Position numbers and translations under genes: made by a program. A DNA stretch of 64,000 bases from Candidatus Eisenbergiella stercoravium (lineage in GTDB: Bacteria > Bacillota > Clostridia > Lachnospirales > Lachnospiraceae). The stretch lies in contig DXHY01000011.1 in assembly GCA_019113175.1 (NCBI GenBank), forward strand, positions 62,001 through 126,000, written 5' to 3'. Each line of letters opens with the position of its first letter. Position 1 is the first letter of the stretch. Positions 43,985-52,871 of the stretch are shown here, piece by piece. A model generated the notes under the pieces. That model was given only the letters and a program-made list of their open reading frames with translations, was not told the DNA's origin and did no database searches.

Positions 43985-44154
43985 GTGAAAAACATACTCG
44001 CTTTGCTGGAACTGAGGAATGGCCTCAGCCAGGTGAGAGCCCATGCAGAATGACAGATCTGTGTGATCGCGGAGACTGCGCCGTAAGGCGGAAGACTCCG
44101 ATTTCTGTATGGGCGAAACAGGCAGATCGGCTCATTCTGCACTTATTTGTGTAA
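43985..44154 (+). ncRNA. Structured leader with two short reading frames
   Basis: GTG at 43985, after GGGAGG, opens a 22-codon frame (MKNILALLELRNGLSQVRAH start). Its stop overlaps an ATG at 44050 as ATGA, and that second frame has 34 codons and ends at 44154. The same RNA can fold well: a long hairpin 43996-44037 (CTGG-CTGAGG stem), and a GTAA-capped CGCC/GGCG hairpin at 44078-44090. Two strong helices exclude each other: 44040-44050 with 44103-44113, and 44044-44053 with 44132-44141. This looks like a leader-peptide attenuator or a riboswitch-like element, but no known class is recognised. Confidence 0.4.
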
Positions 44155-44234
44155 CAGACGGGATGTGGACGCGTTTTTCTGAAAAAGAAAGGCTGCGTTT
44201 CCGCGCGGTTGCGGACAAATAAGGAGAGGCAGAA

Positions 44235-44501
44235 ATGGGATACAGAAATGCAGCGGATATTTTACCGGAAAATCTTCTGGAAGCGATCCAGGCCTATATC
44301 GAGGGAGAGGTTGTATATATTCCGAAAACATCTCCGAGGAAGGACTGGGGAGAAGGGAGCGGCTCCCAGGGATATTACCGCAGAAGGAATGTGGAGATCA
44401 GAAAGAGTTTCCTTGCGGGAATGTCGATGGAGGAGCTGGCGCTCAGGTACGGGCTGGCGCGGGGGACGATCCGGAATATTATTTATAAACAGAATGTATG
44501 A
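44235..44501 (+). CDS. CD3324-type small helix-turn-helix protein
   Basis: An 88-aa protein that starts MGYRNAADILPENLLEAIQ and ends with a helix-turn-helix-like segment (MEELALRYGLARGTIRNIIY), the pattern of the CD3324 family found in Clostridia. A DNA-binding role is likely from the C-terminal half, but the function is not known. The ribosome site AAGGAGAGG is clear. It follows the structured leader and ends with its own terminator. Confidence 0.82.
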   Translation: MGYRNAADILPENLLEAIQAYIEGEVVYIPKTSPRKDWGEGSGSQGYYRRRNVEIRKSFLAGMSMEELALRYGLARGTIRNIIYKQNV

Positions 44502-44549
44502 AGGCCGGGACGCATGCCTGATGGCAGGCGGCCAGGGCTGTACATGTAC

Positions 44550-44580
44550 AAAGCGGCGCTTTATGGCGCCGCTTTTCTTT
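44550..44580 (+). terminator. Intrinsic terminator after the CD3324-type gene
   Basis: A perfect 10-bp stem (AAAGCGGCGC with GCGCCGCTTT, 44550-44559 and 44566-44575) with TTTTCTTT at its 3' side. A 12-bp palindrome TGTACATGTACA (44539-44550) abuts it. Confidence 0.88.
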
Positions 44581-44591
44581 GACTAAATATT

Positions 44592-44600
44592 TGTTATAAT
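44592..44600 (+). promoter_or_regulatory. Extended -10 promoter of the second WYL gene
   Basis: TGTTATAAT is a full extended -10 (TG-n-TATAAT) placed directly after the previous terminator. No good -35 is seen. It would serve the WYL regulator and GyrI-like genes. Confidence 0.6.
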
Positions 44601-44687
44601 GGAAACAGGACATACAGGTGTCATGTTTCATGGGATATGATAAAGACAGCCTCGGAAAAGATGGGGCATACCGGACTGGAGGAAGCT

Positions 44688-45593
44688 ATGAAAATCGACC
44701 GTCTGATCGGCATTTTATCCATCCTGCTGCAGAAGGATACCGTCACCGCGCCGGAGCTGGCGGAACGATTCGAAGTGTCCCGGCGCACCATCGGGCGGGA
44801 TATCGACGCGCTGTGCCGGGCGGGGATTCCGATTCAGACCAGGCAGGGAACAAACGGCGGAATATCCATCATGGAGAACTTCCGGATGGACCGGACTCTT
44901 CTGACCGGGGAAGAAATGCGGGACATTCTGGCAGGACTTCGCAGTCTGGACAGCGTCAACGGCACAAACCGCTACGGACAGCTCATGGAAAAGCTTTCCG
45001 CTGGTTCTTCCAATTTTATGACAGGGGACCAGTCTGTGCTCATTGATCTGTCCTCCTGGTATAAGGACTCCCTGGCTCCCAAAATCGAACTGATCCGAAA
45101 CGCCATTGACGGCTGCAGGGAGCTTCAGTTTCTGTATTATGCCCCAAAGGGAGAGAGCAGAAGGAGCATCGAGCCTTATTACCTGATTTTTCGCTGGTCC
45201 AGCTGGTATGTCTGGGGCTGGTGCGGACTGCGGAAGGACTTCCGCCTGTTCAAGCTGAACCGTATGGAGGAACTGCGCCTGTCAGAGAGCACATTCATCA
45301 AAAGGCCGGTGCCCCTGCCGGATCTGAAAAATGAAAGAATCTTTCCGGGCGGAATTCATGTGAAAGCGCTGTTTGACGCCGGATGCAAGTGGCGGCTGGT
45401 GGAGGAGTTCGGCGCGGCCTGCTTTCAGGAACAGCCGGACGGGAGGCTTCTGTTTTCCGCTGATTATACGGACGAGGAAAATCTGCTTACCTGGCTGCTT
45501 TCCTTCCGTGACCGTGCGGAGATTCTGGAGCCGGAAAACCTGAGGAAGAAAATGCGGATGGAGCTGGAAAGAACTCTGGAGCGATATACCTGA
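44688..45593 (+). CDS. WYL-domain transcriptional regulator
   Basis: A 301-aa regulator with an N-terminal helix-turn-helix (about 5-55; TAPELAERFEVSRRTIGRDIDAL without the first residues) and a C-terminal WYL domain (about 135-290; FRWSSWYVWGW). The start at 44688 follows GGAGGAAGC. It is 22 bases upstream of a GyrI-like gene, a common pairing in which both are thought to handle small-molecule signals. It resembles the WYL protein at 40179 in layout but is clearly diverged. Confidence 0.9.
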   Translation: MKIDRLIGILSILLQKDTVTAPELAERFEVSRRTIGRDIDALCRAGIPIQTRQGTNGGISIMENFRMDRTLLTGEEMRDILAGLRSLDSVNGTNRYGQLMEKLSAGSSNFMTGDQSVLIDLSSWYKDSLAPKIELIRNAIDGCRELQFLYYAPKGESRRSIEPYYLIFRWSSWYVWGWCGLRKDFRLFKLNRMEELRLSESTFIKRPVPLPDLKNERIFPGGIHVKALFDAGCKWRLVEEFGAACFQEQPDGRLLFSADYTDEENLLTWLLSFRDRAEILEPENLRKKMRMELERTLERYT

Positions 45594-45615
45594 AAGAAGC
45601 AGGAGGTATCTGAAA

Positions 45616-46356
45616 ATGGCATTTGATTACAAAAAAGAATACAAAGAATTTTACCTGCCGCCCAAAAAGCCTGGGATCATTGATGTCCCTGAGATGAACT
45701 ATGTGGCCGTCCGGGGCCGTGGAAATCCCAACGAGCCGGATGGAGAATATCAGGCGGCAATGGGGATCTTATACGGAATCGCCTTCACCATCAAAATGAG
45801 CGAAAGGGCGGGACATGCAATCGAAGGATATTTTTCCTATGTGGTTCCGCCGCTGGAAGGGCTTTGGCGGCAGCGGGGAATGCAAGGAAAGGAAGTAGGA
45901 TTCGATTACGGGAGGAAAGAAGATCTGGAATGGATTTCCATGATCCGCCTGCCGGAATTTGTGACAAGGGGAGTCTTTGACTGGGCGGTTCGGGAAGCTG
46001 AGGAGAAAAAACAGAAGGATTTTTCAAAAGCGGAATTTTTTACATATTGTGAAGGGCTATGTGTGCAGTGCATGCATGTGGGGCCATATGACGACGAACC
46101 GGACACGATCAGACGGATGAAGGAATATGCCAAAGAGCTGGGATATGAGGTGGATGACCGGAGTGTGGAAAACGGGCAGGAAAAAAGACAGGAAAAATGG
46201 GATGAAGGGGAGAAAAACGGGAAGGATGGGGTATTATTTCAGCGCTGCCATCATGAGATCTATCTGAGCGATCCCAGACGCACCGCGCCCGAACGGCTTC
46301 GCACGGTAATCCGGCAGCCGGTAAGGCTGCGGTGCTGTCCGGATCGTTTATTATAA
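45616..46356 (+). CDS. GyrI-like small-molecule-binding protein
   Basis: A 246-aa stand-alone protein of the GyrI-like (AraC effector-binding) fold. It has VPEMNYVAVRGRGNPNEP at the N-terminus, YVVPPLEGLW in the middle and HHEIYLSDPRRTAPERLRTV at the end, all family hallmarks. It has no DNA-binding domain and probably binds a hydrophobic compound or hydrolyses one. The final nine residues (LRCCPDRLL) run past the usual family end through a small hairpin, and the stop lies inside the last codons of the convergent FAD gene. Operon with the WYL regulator. Confidence 0.87.
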   Translation: MAFDYKKEYKEFYLPPKKPGIIDVPEMNYVAVRGRGNPNEPDGEYQAAMGILYGIAFTIKMSERAGHAIEGYFSYVVPPLEGLWRQRGMQGKEVGFDYGRKEDLEWISMIRLPEFVTRGVFDWAVREAEEKKQKDFSKAEFFTYCEGLCVQCMHVGPYDDEPDTIRRMKEYAKELGYEVDDRSVENGQEKRQEKWDEGEKNGKDGVLFQRCHHEIYLSDPRRTAPERLRTVIRQPVRLRCCPDRLL

Positions 46357-47661
46357 TGCGGTATGAGGAAGATAAGCCCCCATTTTTTTCAGTTTTTTCT
46401 GCAGTTCAGGAACTGAAATTTCACGCGGACTGCTATCTTTTGCCATGGCTGCCGCAGCGCCGGCCGCCATGCCGGTGATAAAGCAGCATGGCATTACTCT
46501 TGTGGAGCCGTTCATTTCGCGGCTGGTGCTGATGCAGCGTCCAGCCACCAGCAGATTGACGGTATCCTGCGGCAGCAGGCAGCGGTAGGGAATACCATAG
46601 CTGTTTCCTTTCCCGTATCCTTTGAGATAGTTCTCTTCATATTGAGATTTTTCAGCTCCCGGTGCAATGGGATGCAGGTCAATCGGATAGCAGTAACGAC
46701 CGATCTCGTCTTCAAAAGATGCACGGGAATCATAGTCTTCATTGCTGAGGATATATTCGCCCCGGATACGCCGGGTCTCCCGGAAGCCTAGAAGTCCTCC
46801 TGTGGAAACCAGTTTTGCGTTTTCGTAGCCTTCGAGATAATGATTGTAATAAAATTCATATTCCGGCATCCGGCGGCGGGCTTCAATGATACCACGCGTA
46901 ATATCGGATTCACTGGTACCGTCCACGGAAAATACATGTCCAATATTGCCGCCGCCCATATCAGAGGGCAGATGCCACATGCCGGGCAGGCTGGAATCCT
47001 GCACGCTGAACACACCGTCGGCAAATGCCCGGGAGAGATTTCGGTTATCCGGATCCTGGCCGACGATTACGACTGCCCGTTCCCAATCTACGTTGCTCCA
47101 CAGGCTGCAAAGGGTGGCGGGCATCATACATCCCCTTTCGTCGCCCTTATCTGCGTGTGCGCCTGCCATCATTGCCAGCGTACCGTCGCCGGTACAGTCA
47201 ATAAAGGTATGTGCCTGTATGGCAAACAACTGCTCATGTCCCTGTAGAATCACCGAATCGATCAGGCCATTTTCTGCCTGTACGTCGATCAGCGTGGTGT
47301 CAAACAGAAAATCCGCACCACTTTTTACCATCATGTCATCATATATCCGTTTGAGCTTTTCGATGTCTATTGGAAATTCCAGTTCAGTAAAGTCGGCCTG
47401 TGAGCCGTATAACGCATCGAATACTTCACGGCCGATCCCCCCAGCCATAAAGTTCACACCATCTGAAAAACGCATGAAAGCCGGTACGGAGGAAAGCGCA
47501 GCAGCGCCTCCGAAGCTCTGGTGTTTTTCGGCAAGGAAAACGCTGACGCCCATGCGCGCCGCGGTAACGGCGGCTGCCAGTCCGGCCGGACCGCCGCCTG
47601 CAATAAATACATCTACCTGCCTGGTTACGGGTATTTTGCGCTGAAATATGATTTCTTTCAT
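46351..47661 (-). CDS. FAD-dependent oxidoreductase
   Basis: A 436-aa flavoprotein of the FAD_oxidored type. It starts with the dinucleotide fold VDVFIAGGGPAGLAAAVTAARMG and the AEKHQSFGGAA segment, and has TFIDCTGDGTLAMMAGA and a late ATG-like motif GRCISTSREMNGSTRVM. The start at 47661 is preferred to the ATG at 47673, which overlaps GGAGAAGG, its ribosome site. It is last in the minus-strand run AraC-GH78-FAD. Such enzymes near glycosidases may act on sugars or on a reduced cofactor; the substrate is unknown. Confidence 0.85.
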   Translation of the reverse strand: MKEIIFQRKIPVTRQVDVFIAGGGPAGLAAAVTAARMGVSVFLAEKHQSFGGAAALSSVPAFMRFSDGVNFMAGGIGREVFDALYGSQADFTELEFPIDIEKLKRIYDDMMVKSGADFLFDTTLIDVQAENGLIDSVILQGHEQLFAIQAHTFIDCTGDGTLAMMAGAHADKGDERGCMMPATLCSLWSNVDWERAVVIVGQDPDNRNLSRAFADGVFSVQDSSLPGMWHLPSDMGGGNIGHVFSVDGTSESDITRGIIEARRRMPEYEFYYNHYLEGYENAKLVSTGGLLGFRETRRIRGEYILSNEDYDSRASFEDEIGRYCYPIDLHPIAPGAEKSQYEENYLKGYGKGNSYGIPYRCLLPQDTVNLLVAGRCISTSREMNGSTRVMPCCFITGMAAGAAAAMAKDSSPREISVPELQKKLKKMGAYLPHTAL

Positions 47662-47739
47662 ATCCTTCTCCATTAAAATTTATTTTTGCTGAATAGACAG
47701 AAACTGCGGTGTTTCTGTTATTCGTTGATGATGAAAACT

Positions 47740-49824
47740 TTATTTCTGGATGGATGCTTTCCGGCTTTCCAGTTCAATCAGAACCGGAATCGGTGCTGAT
47801 GCCCAGGCGTGGCAAAGGCTGGTATTCCATTTTTGTTCTTTTCCCCATGCCTCATAGGCGGAAGTGGCGCCTTCCGATATCATCTGATACCAGGAGTGGC
47901 AGCTTTTATTGGCAATTAATTCACGGACTGCCTGGGGACAGCCGAGCCGGAGTAGTCCAAAAAGTACAAAATAGGATACATACACACCACAGCAAAGACC
48001 TTTCTGCATGATGAATTCCGCAATCCGGTTTCCTTCTGGTGCAAGGTTAAAAAAGGCAGCAAAGGCATTTGCGTGAAGGGAGCTGTGTCTGCTTATTGTA
48101 GAATCCACGAACAATCCGGTTTCCTGGTCGAAAAAGTGTGTAATAAACTGCTGCTTCAGCTGTTCAGCTTCAGAAAAATCTGATTTGGAGGCAGGTGTTG
48201 GATCAGATATTTTTAAGATGCTTCGCAGCCTTTCCATACATTGCTTCATTCCGATGTACAAAGCGTTTATCACATTATGACAGCCCTTTCCGACAGGAGA
48301 CTGAGGCAGATCAAAGTCATAATTATCTCTCAGATTTGCCGGCCAGTCCACAAGATTCCACTTGGTGTTTACCTGTTCCAGTAAACCGCTGTCATTTTTG
48401 AACTTGTCAAAATATTGTTCGACGCCTTTTGCGGCCGGATAAAGTTTTTCAAGAAAAGCGCTGTCCTTTGTAAAGTCATAATACATAAGAAGCTGATAGG
48501 GATAGAGCAGGGAGTAGTCTGCGATTTCCTGCATAAAACTTCCGGGAGCAACAGCCATCATCCCTCTGCAGATTATTGTGGAATGTGCGAAATCCATGAG
48601 TGCCTTTTTAAAAAGCTTCGTATCTCCGGTGAGGCAGTACAGCGCATGAGCGGTCACGGTAAGGTCTCCCAGATACTGTCCCTTTTCACGGCTCGGACAG
48701 TCAAGAAAACCCTCCTGACAGCAGTTCCTGACTGCGTTTTTGCAGATATTCCAGATCTGCCGTATCAGCGGATCTTCTGAATGAAAGCTGCATCTGCTGT
48801 CGTCAAATGGATAATGTCGGAAGAAAACTCTGAAATCCTCCATATCCAGATCTTTTTCTGTGATCAGCTGCACATATCGAAAACATTTGTACTCAAAGGT
48901 TTCCAGATTGTTGGCACCATCCGCCAGTATAAGACGATCCTCATAGCAGCAGCCGCATCGCATTTCGTAGCGTACAACAACATTACTCAGGGAAACGTCA
49001 TTGACAGATTTCCCGGAGTCGGAATCAATCAGTTCTTCCCCGTATCGAATTATGACTTCATCGTCGCTGCAGCCGGTGACCGTCATGGAGAAGGTTCCGG
49101 TCAATTCTGTACCAAAATCGAGAAGATATCCATTGGAAAGTTTTTTGACCTGAGTTGGCTTTCGTTCTTCAACTGTTACATTGTCACATGGCTGTGGAAT
49201 GAAAACGTGGTCGTCTTCACTGCATATAACGGCTGTTTCCCAGCGGGAATCATCATAATAGGGAGATTTCCAGCCGGAAAGCTTTTTGCGGTTATCAATA
49301 ATTTCATTAAACTGTGTATTATAGCCTATGATTCTGTTGTAGCCATATTCTTCCAGGGTTCTACATTTCCATCTGTTGTCCAGAAGCTGTATGCCATCGG
49401 CCCACAGCTCGGCAATCATCCCCTGCCTGTAGTCCCCGCTGGTATATGCCCGGTTAACAAGGCCTTGATAATATACATGAACAGCAACAGTATTTACACC
49501 TTTCCGGAGATGATCCGTAATATTCACCTGGTTGTAATAGTAGCAGAAGGGATAGGAGCCGGCCGGTCCCTGGGTGATATAAGTCCCGTTTACATAAAGT
49601 CTGTAATGGTCATCTGCTGAAATGTACAGAACAGCTTTTTCCGGCTGACTGGACAGCACAAACGTCTTGCGGAATATGGTATGATTGTTTTTCAAATCCT
49701 CCCGATGTACAGGTGCCTGAAACCGGGAATCCCATTCCCGGTGGAGCAGCTGAAGCGGCTTTACGTTTTTAAACAGGGGGCTGCATATCCAGGTATTTTG
49801 CCATTTTTTTCCTTTTATATTCAT
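47740..49824 (-). CDS. GH78 alpha-L-rhamnosidase family protein
   Basis: A 694-aa protein of the bacterial alpha-L-rhamnosidase family, which removes terminal rhamnose from pectic or flavonoid glycosides. The N-terminal half is beta-sandwich (ISADDHYRLYVNGTYI); the (alpha/alpha)6 barrel follows from about 340, with FLDCPSREKGQYLGD, the family's catalytic-acid segment, and WNLVDWP. A C-terminal beta domain is short. No signal peptide, so it works on imported material. Minus-strand operon between the AraC and FAD genes. Confidence 0.85.
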   Translation of the reverse strand: MNIKGKKWQNTWICSPLFKNVKPLQLLHREWDSRFQAPVHREDLKNNHTIFRKTFVLSSQPEKAVLYISADDHYRLYVNGTYITQGPAGSYPFCYYYNQVNITDHLRKGVNTVAVHVYYQGLVNRAYTSGDYRQGMIAELWADGIQLLDNRWKCRTLEEYGYNRIIGYNTQFNEIIDNRKKLSGWKSPYYDDSRWETAVICSEDDHVFIPQPCDNVTVEERKPTQVKKLSNGYLLDFGTELTGTFSMTVTGCSDDEVIIRYGEELIDSDSGKSVNDVSLSNVVVRYEMRCGCCYEDRLILADGANNLETFEYKCFRYVQLITEKDLDMEDFRVFFRHYPFDDSRCSFHSEDPLIRQIWNICKNAVRNCCQEGFLDCPSREKGQYLGDLTVTAHALYCLTGDTKLFKKALMDFAHSTIICRGMMAVAPGSFMQEIADYSLLYPYQLLMYYDFTKDSAFLEKLYPAAKGVEQYFDKFKNDSGLLEQVNTKWNLVDWPANLRDNYDFDLPQSPVGKGCHNVINALYIGMKQCMERLRSILKISDPTPASKSDFSEAEQLKQQFITHFFDQETGLFVDSTISRHSSLHANAFAAFFNLAPEGNRIAEFIMQKGLCCGVYVSYFVLFGLLRLGCPQAVRELIANKSCHSWYQMISEGATSAYEAWGKEQKWNTSLCHAWASAPIPVLIELESRKASIQK

Positions 49825-49887
49825 AAATATAATCTTTCCTTTTGGTAATCAGCGGAAGCAGTCAGGCTTATGGTTCCTGAAGAAAGA

Positions 49888-50732
49888 CTACCTGTTTCCA
49901 TGAAAACGGGAAACTTTGGATGGAGATGTACCTTTTTGCTCGCGGTACACCTTGCTGAAATAAAATACATCTGAAAAACCGCACAGCTCGGCGACCTCTC
50001 CTACCGTATTTTCTCCGTTTAAAAGCATGTTCTCGGCCTGGTTAAGCCGGATGGTAGTGATGTATTGACGAAAGGACATCCCGGTCTGCTGTTTGAACAG
50101 ATTGCCAAAATAAACAGGGCTTAAATCGACGATTCTGGCCGCGTCGGAAAGCTTCAATGGCTGATTGTAATGACTGGCGACATATTCCATAATCTTTTTT
50201 ACCCGGAAATCGGATATTTTATTTTCTTCTCTGGTATATAGAAGCTGATAAAATTCTTCCAGAATGAGCAGAATATAAGCCTGTGCGTGAAGCTTACATC
50301 CTGGCCTTTTCAGCAGAATGGATTTTTGAATCTCGTCATATAAAAAGGACAGACTGGGATGATTCCCAATCCTGCAGACCAGAGGAAAGGGAAGAGAGAA
50401 AGGCTCACCTTCAGGAGTGCGCACAATAATATTCAGGCATTGACTTTCGATAAGACGGTCCGGAAAGGTTCTGGCGCGTCTTGTACTTCCGGGAGGAATA
50501 CAGAGCAGATCTCCGGCAGAGACAGGGTAGACTTTGTCGTTAATAGAATATTCGGCTTCTCCGCCAACAATATATGTAACATCGGTATAATCGATAATGC
50601 TGCGCGGAATAATCCATCCCGGCGTCGGATAGCGGTGAATGTAATATACCAGATCGACAGTAAACTGATCATTATAAATATTGTCTACAGAAAGGTCTGG
50701 GTGTGAGGGGGGGGGGTAAAATGATCTTTCAT
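49888..50732 (-). CDS. AraC regulator with a homopolymer switch (out of frame as read)
   Basis: From about 50705 down to 49888 one frame encodes a complete AraC protein: a cupin domain (HRYPTPGWIIPRSIIDYTD, GDLLCIPPGS) and a C-terminal double helix-turn-helix (LKLSDAARIVDLSPVYFG, then ELCGFSDVFYFSKVYREQ). This frame has no ATG, GTG or TTG before the cupin domain. An ATG at 50732-50730, with AGGAG 12 bases upstream, lies in another frame and is separated from it by a run of ten C (minus strand). Eleven or eight C would join them to give 281 aa for eleven. It is divergent from the importer at 51005 and heads the GH78 run. Confidence refers to the gene; the switch is inference. Confidence 0.8.
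50707..50716. repeat. Poly-G/C tract of ten in the AraC coding start
   Basis: Ten G on the plus strand, ten C in the coding strand of the AraC gene, eight codons in. It is the only homopolymer of this kind in the window. Such tracts change length by slipped-strand mispairing, and they are also where sequencing errors occur. Confidence 0.85.
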
Positions 50733-50851
50733 ATTAAACAAATGCTCCTGCAAACTGCCTGTTTCAGGTGAAGTATAGCACGATATTTTTTTTTCAGCAA
50801 TGATTATTACAAAATATCTTTAGTTTTTCCATGTCCGGATAAAGTCAATCT

Positions 50852-50860
50852 TGATATAAT
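50852..50860 (+). promoter_or_regulatory. Extended -10 promoter of the importer operon
   Basis: TGATATAAT is an extended -10 sequence without a good -35, about 140 bases before the first permease gene. An inverted repeat GTGCA/TGCAC follows near 50875. A weak or absent -35 fits dependence on an activator such as the divergent AraC protein. Confidence 0.5.
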
Positions 50861-51004
50861 CTGGATATCGCAAGTGCAAAAAAGATAAATAATGCACAAA
50901 AAGAGGGTGAAAAAACTACATAAAATTTATAAATAAATGCGGCTAAAGTAAAAATTTATACTAAATGTGTATAAAATTATTTCATAAGGAAAAGGGGAAA
51001 ACTG

Positions 51005-51922
51005 ATGGGGAAAAAGGTAAGAAAAACATTTGTTAAGGCGTGGAATTATAAATGGATATATCTGATGCTCCTGCCCGTTGTCGTATATTTTGTCATCTTT
51101 AAATACGTTCCGATGTATGGGATTACCATCGCGTTTAAGGATTACAATATATTTAAGGGAATGTTTGAAAGTCCCTGGGTCGGGCTGGACGTATTTGAAA
51201 AAATTTTTGCAAATAAGAACTTCTGGTCGGCAATCAAAAATACATTTATTCTGAATTTGTCTTCTCTGGCTGTCAGCTTTCCGCTGACCATTATTGTTTC
51301 CCTCATGCTGAATGAACTGGGAAGCGCCAAATTCAAAAAAGTCACACAATCCATCCTTTATCTGCCGCATTTTGTATCATGGGTGGTTGTTGCAGGAATT
51401 GCGACCAACATGTTTGCTCTGCAGGATGGAACGATTAATGCGATTCTGGAAAGGCTGGGAGTGGAGCCGGTTCCCTTCCTGAGCGATAATGGATGGTGGA
51501 TATTTACCTATATTGTATGTAATGTGTGGAAAGAAATAGGCTGGGGAACCATCATCTATCTGGCGGCGCTGACCGGGGTGGACGAAACATTATATGAAGC
51601 GGCATATCTGGATGGTGCCTCCAAGTTTCAGCGGCTGATTTACATAACTCTGCCGAGCATTAAGTCCGTTATCGTAACCATGCTGATTCTTTCTCTGTCG
51701 AAGATGATGACAATCGGTCTGGACGCGCCTCTGCTTTTGGGAAATAACAAGGTAATGGGAGTGTCGGAGGTAATCAGTACCTATACATATCGAATCGGTA
51801 TTGAGAAAGCAATGTACAGTGAATCCACTGCTATTGGATTGTTCCAGTCTGTTGTCAATATCATAATTCTGGTAGCAGCGGACCGGTTTGCAAAACTGAT
51901 AGGAGAAGAAGGAATCATATAA
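51005..51922 (+). CDS. Oligosaccharide ABC permease, LplB type
   Basis: A 305-aa permease with about six helices (WIYLMLLPVVVYFVIF first) and an EAA loop (YEAAYLDGASKFQRLIYITL). LplB/YtcP-type importers in Firmicutes carry rhamnogalacturonan, xylan or host oligosaccharides and use a shared ATPase. RBS AAGGGG. First gene of the plus-strand operon that runs to 59700. Confidence 0.9.
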   Translation: MGKKVRKTFVKAWNYKWIYLMLLPVVVYFVIFKYVPMYGITIAFKDYNIFKGMFESPWVGLDVFEKIFANKNFWSAIKNTFILNLSSLAVSFPLTIIVSLMLNELGSAKFKKVTQSILYLPHFVSWVVVAGIATNMFALQDGTINAILERLGVEPVPFLSDNGWWIFTYIVCNVWKEIGWGTIIYLAALTGVDETLYEAAYLDGASKFQRLIYITLPSIKSVIVTMLILSLSKMMTIGLDAPLLLGNNKVMGVSEVISTYTYRIGIEKAMYSESTAIGLFQSVVNIIILVAADRFAKLIGEEGII

Positions 51923-51933
51923 GGGAGGAAATT

Positions 51934-52815
51934 ATGTCTGTGAAAAAAACGGCTAAGAAAAAAATTACAGTGGGCATTGTACTGAACTATGCGCTGATTA
52001 CTTTGCTGACATTTATCTGTCTGTATCCTTTTTTAAATGTGCTTGCCTATTCCTTCAGTGGATATAATGCTGTACTCTCCAGATCAATTACCTTTTATCC
52101 GAAGGATTTTTCCCTGGACGCCTATAAACAGATTCTGGGAAGAACCACGATCTGGACGGCAATGAGAACAACGGTAATTATTACACTGCTGGGGACTGCC
52201 TTGAGCCTGACGCTTACGACTTTTGCAGCGTATGCGCTTTCCATCCGCGACCTGCCGGGAAGAAAGTTCCTGTCCGGAATGATTTTGTTCACCATGTATT
52301 TTGGAGGCGGTATGATCCCGACATTTCTTGTTGTTAAGAATGTGGGACTGTATGATACGCTTGGAGCCCTTTTTATTCCACAGTCGGTCAGTGTGTTCAA
52401 TTTTATTGTGATGAGAACCTTTTTCAGAGAACTTCCGGAAAGCCTTCAGGATGCTGCGCGGATAGACGGAGCTTCCTATATGCAGATCCTTGTAAAAATC
52501 ATTCTGCCTCTGTCGTTACCGATTCTTGCAACAATGGGACTGTTTTATGCTGTAGGATACTGGAACTCCTATTTTGAGGCATTGATTTATATCCAGGACG
52601 TGAATAAATACACCCTGCAGCTTCGTTTGAGGTCTCTGTTGTTTGGAAGTGAGCTGACCAGTAATACGGCGGATAATATGGCCGGTACAATGGTGCTGCC
52701 GCAGTCTCTGAAAATGGCAATTGTGGCAGTTTCGACAGTACCGATTCTGGTGGTTTATCCATGGCTTCAGAAGTATTTTGTAAAGGGAGTCATGCTGGGT
52801 TCTGTGAAAGGGTAA
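51934..52815 (+). CDS. Oligosaccharide ABC permease, YtcP type
   Basis: A 293-aa partner permease with six helices and an EAA loop (LQDAARIDGASYMQILVKIIL). MetI-like fold. Eleven bases after the LplB-type gene and followed by the binding-protein gene. In Bacillus the YtcQ-YtcP-YteP importer serves the rhamnogalacturonan enzymes YteR and YesW, which supports the substrate guess here. Confidence 0.9.
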   Translation: MSVKKTAKKKITVGIVLNYALITLLTFICLYPFLNVLAYSFSGYNAVLSRSITFYPKDFSLDAYKQILGRTTIWTAMRTTVIITLLGTALSLTLTTFAAYALSIRDLPGRKFLSGMILFTMYFGGGMIPTFLVVKNVGLYDTLGALFIPQSVSVFNFIVMRTFFRELPESLQDAARIDGASYMQILVKIILPLSLPILATMGLFYAVGYWNSYFEALIYIQDVNKYTLQLRLRSLLFGSELTSNTADNMAGTMVLPQSLKMAIVAVSTVPILVVYPWLQKYFVKGVMLGSVKG

Positions 52816-52871
52816 ATCTGGCCAAGACGGTCAAAAAGATAAAGATTTACAAAAAAGAAAGGGGAAAACTT

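Noticed and set aside
43970-44160. Cobalamin, FMN or glycine riboswitch before the CD3324-type gene
   Set aside because: The diagnostic core sequences of these classes are absent although the RNA is clearly foldable.
49888-50424. AraC gene starting at an internal GTG (50424)
   Set aside because: This would give 178 aa and discard a complete cupin domain that continues upstream in the same frame; no ribosome site is present at that GTG.
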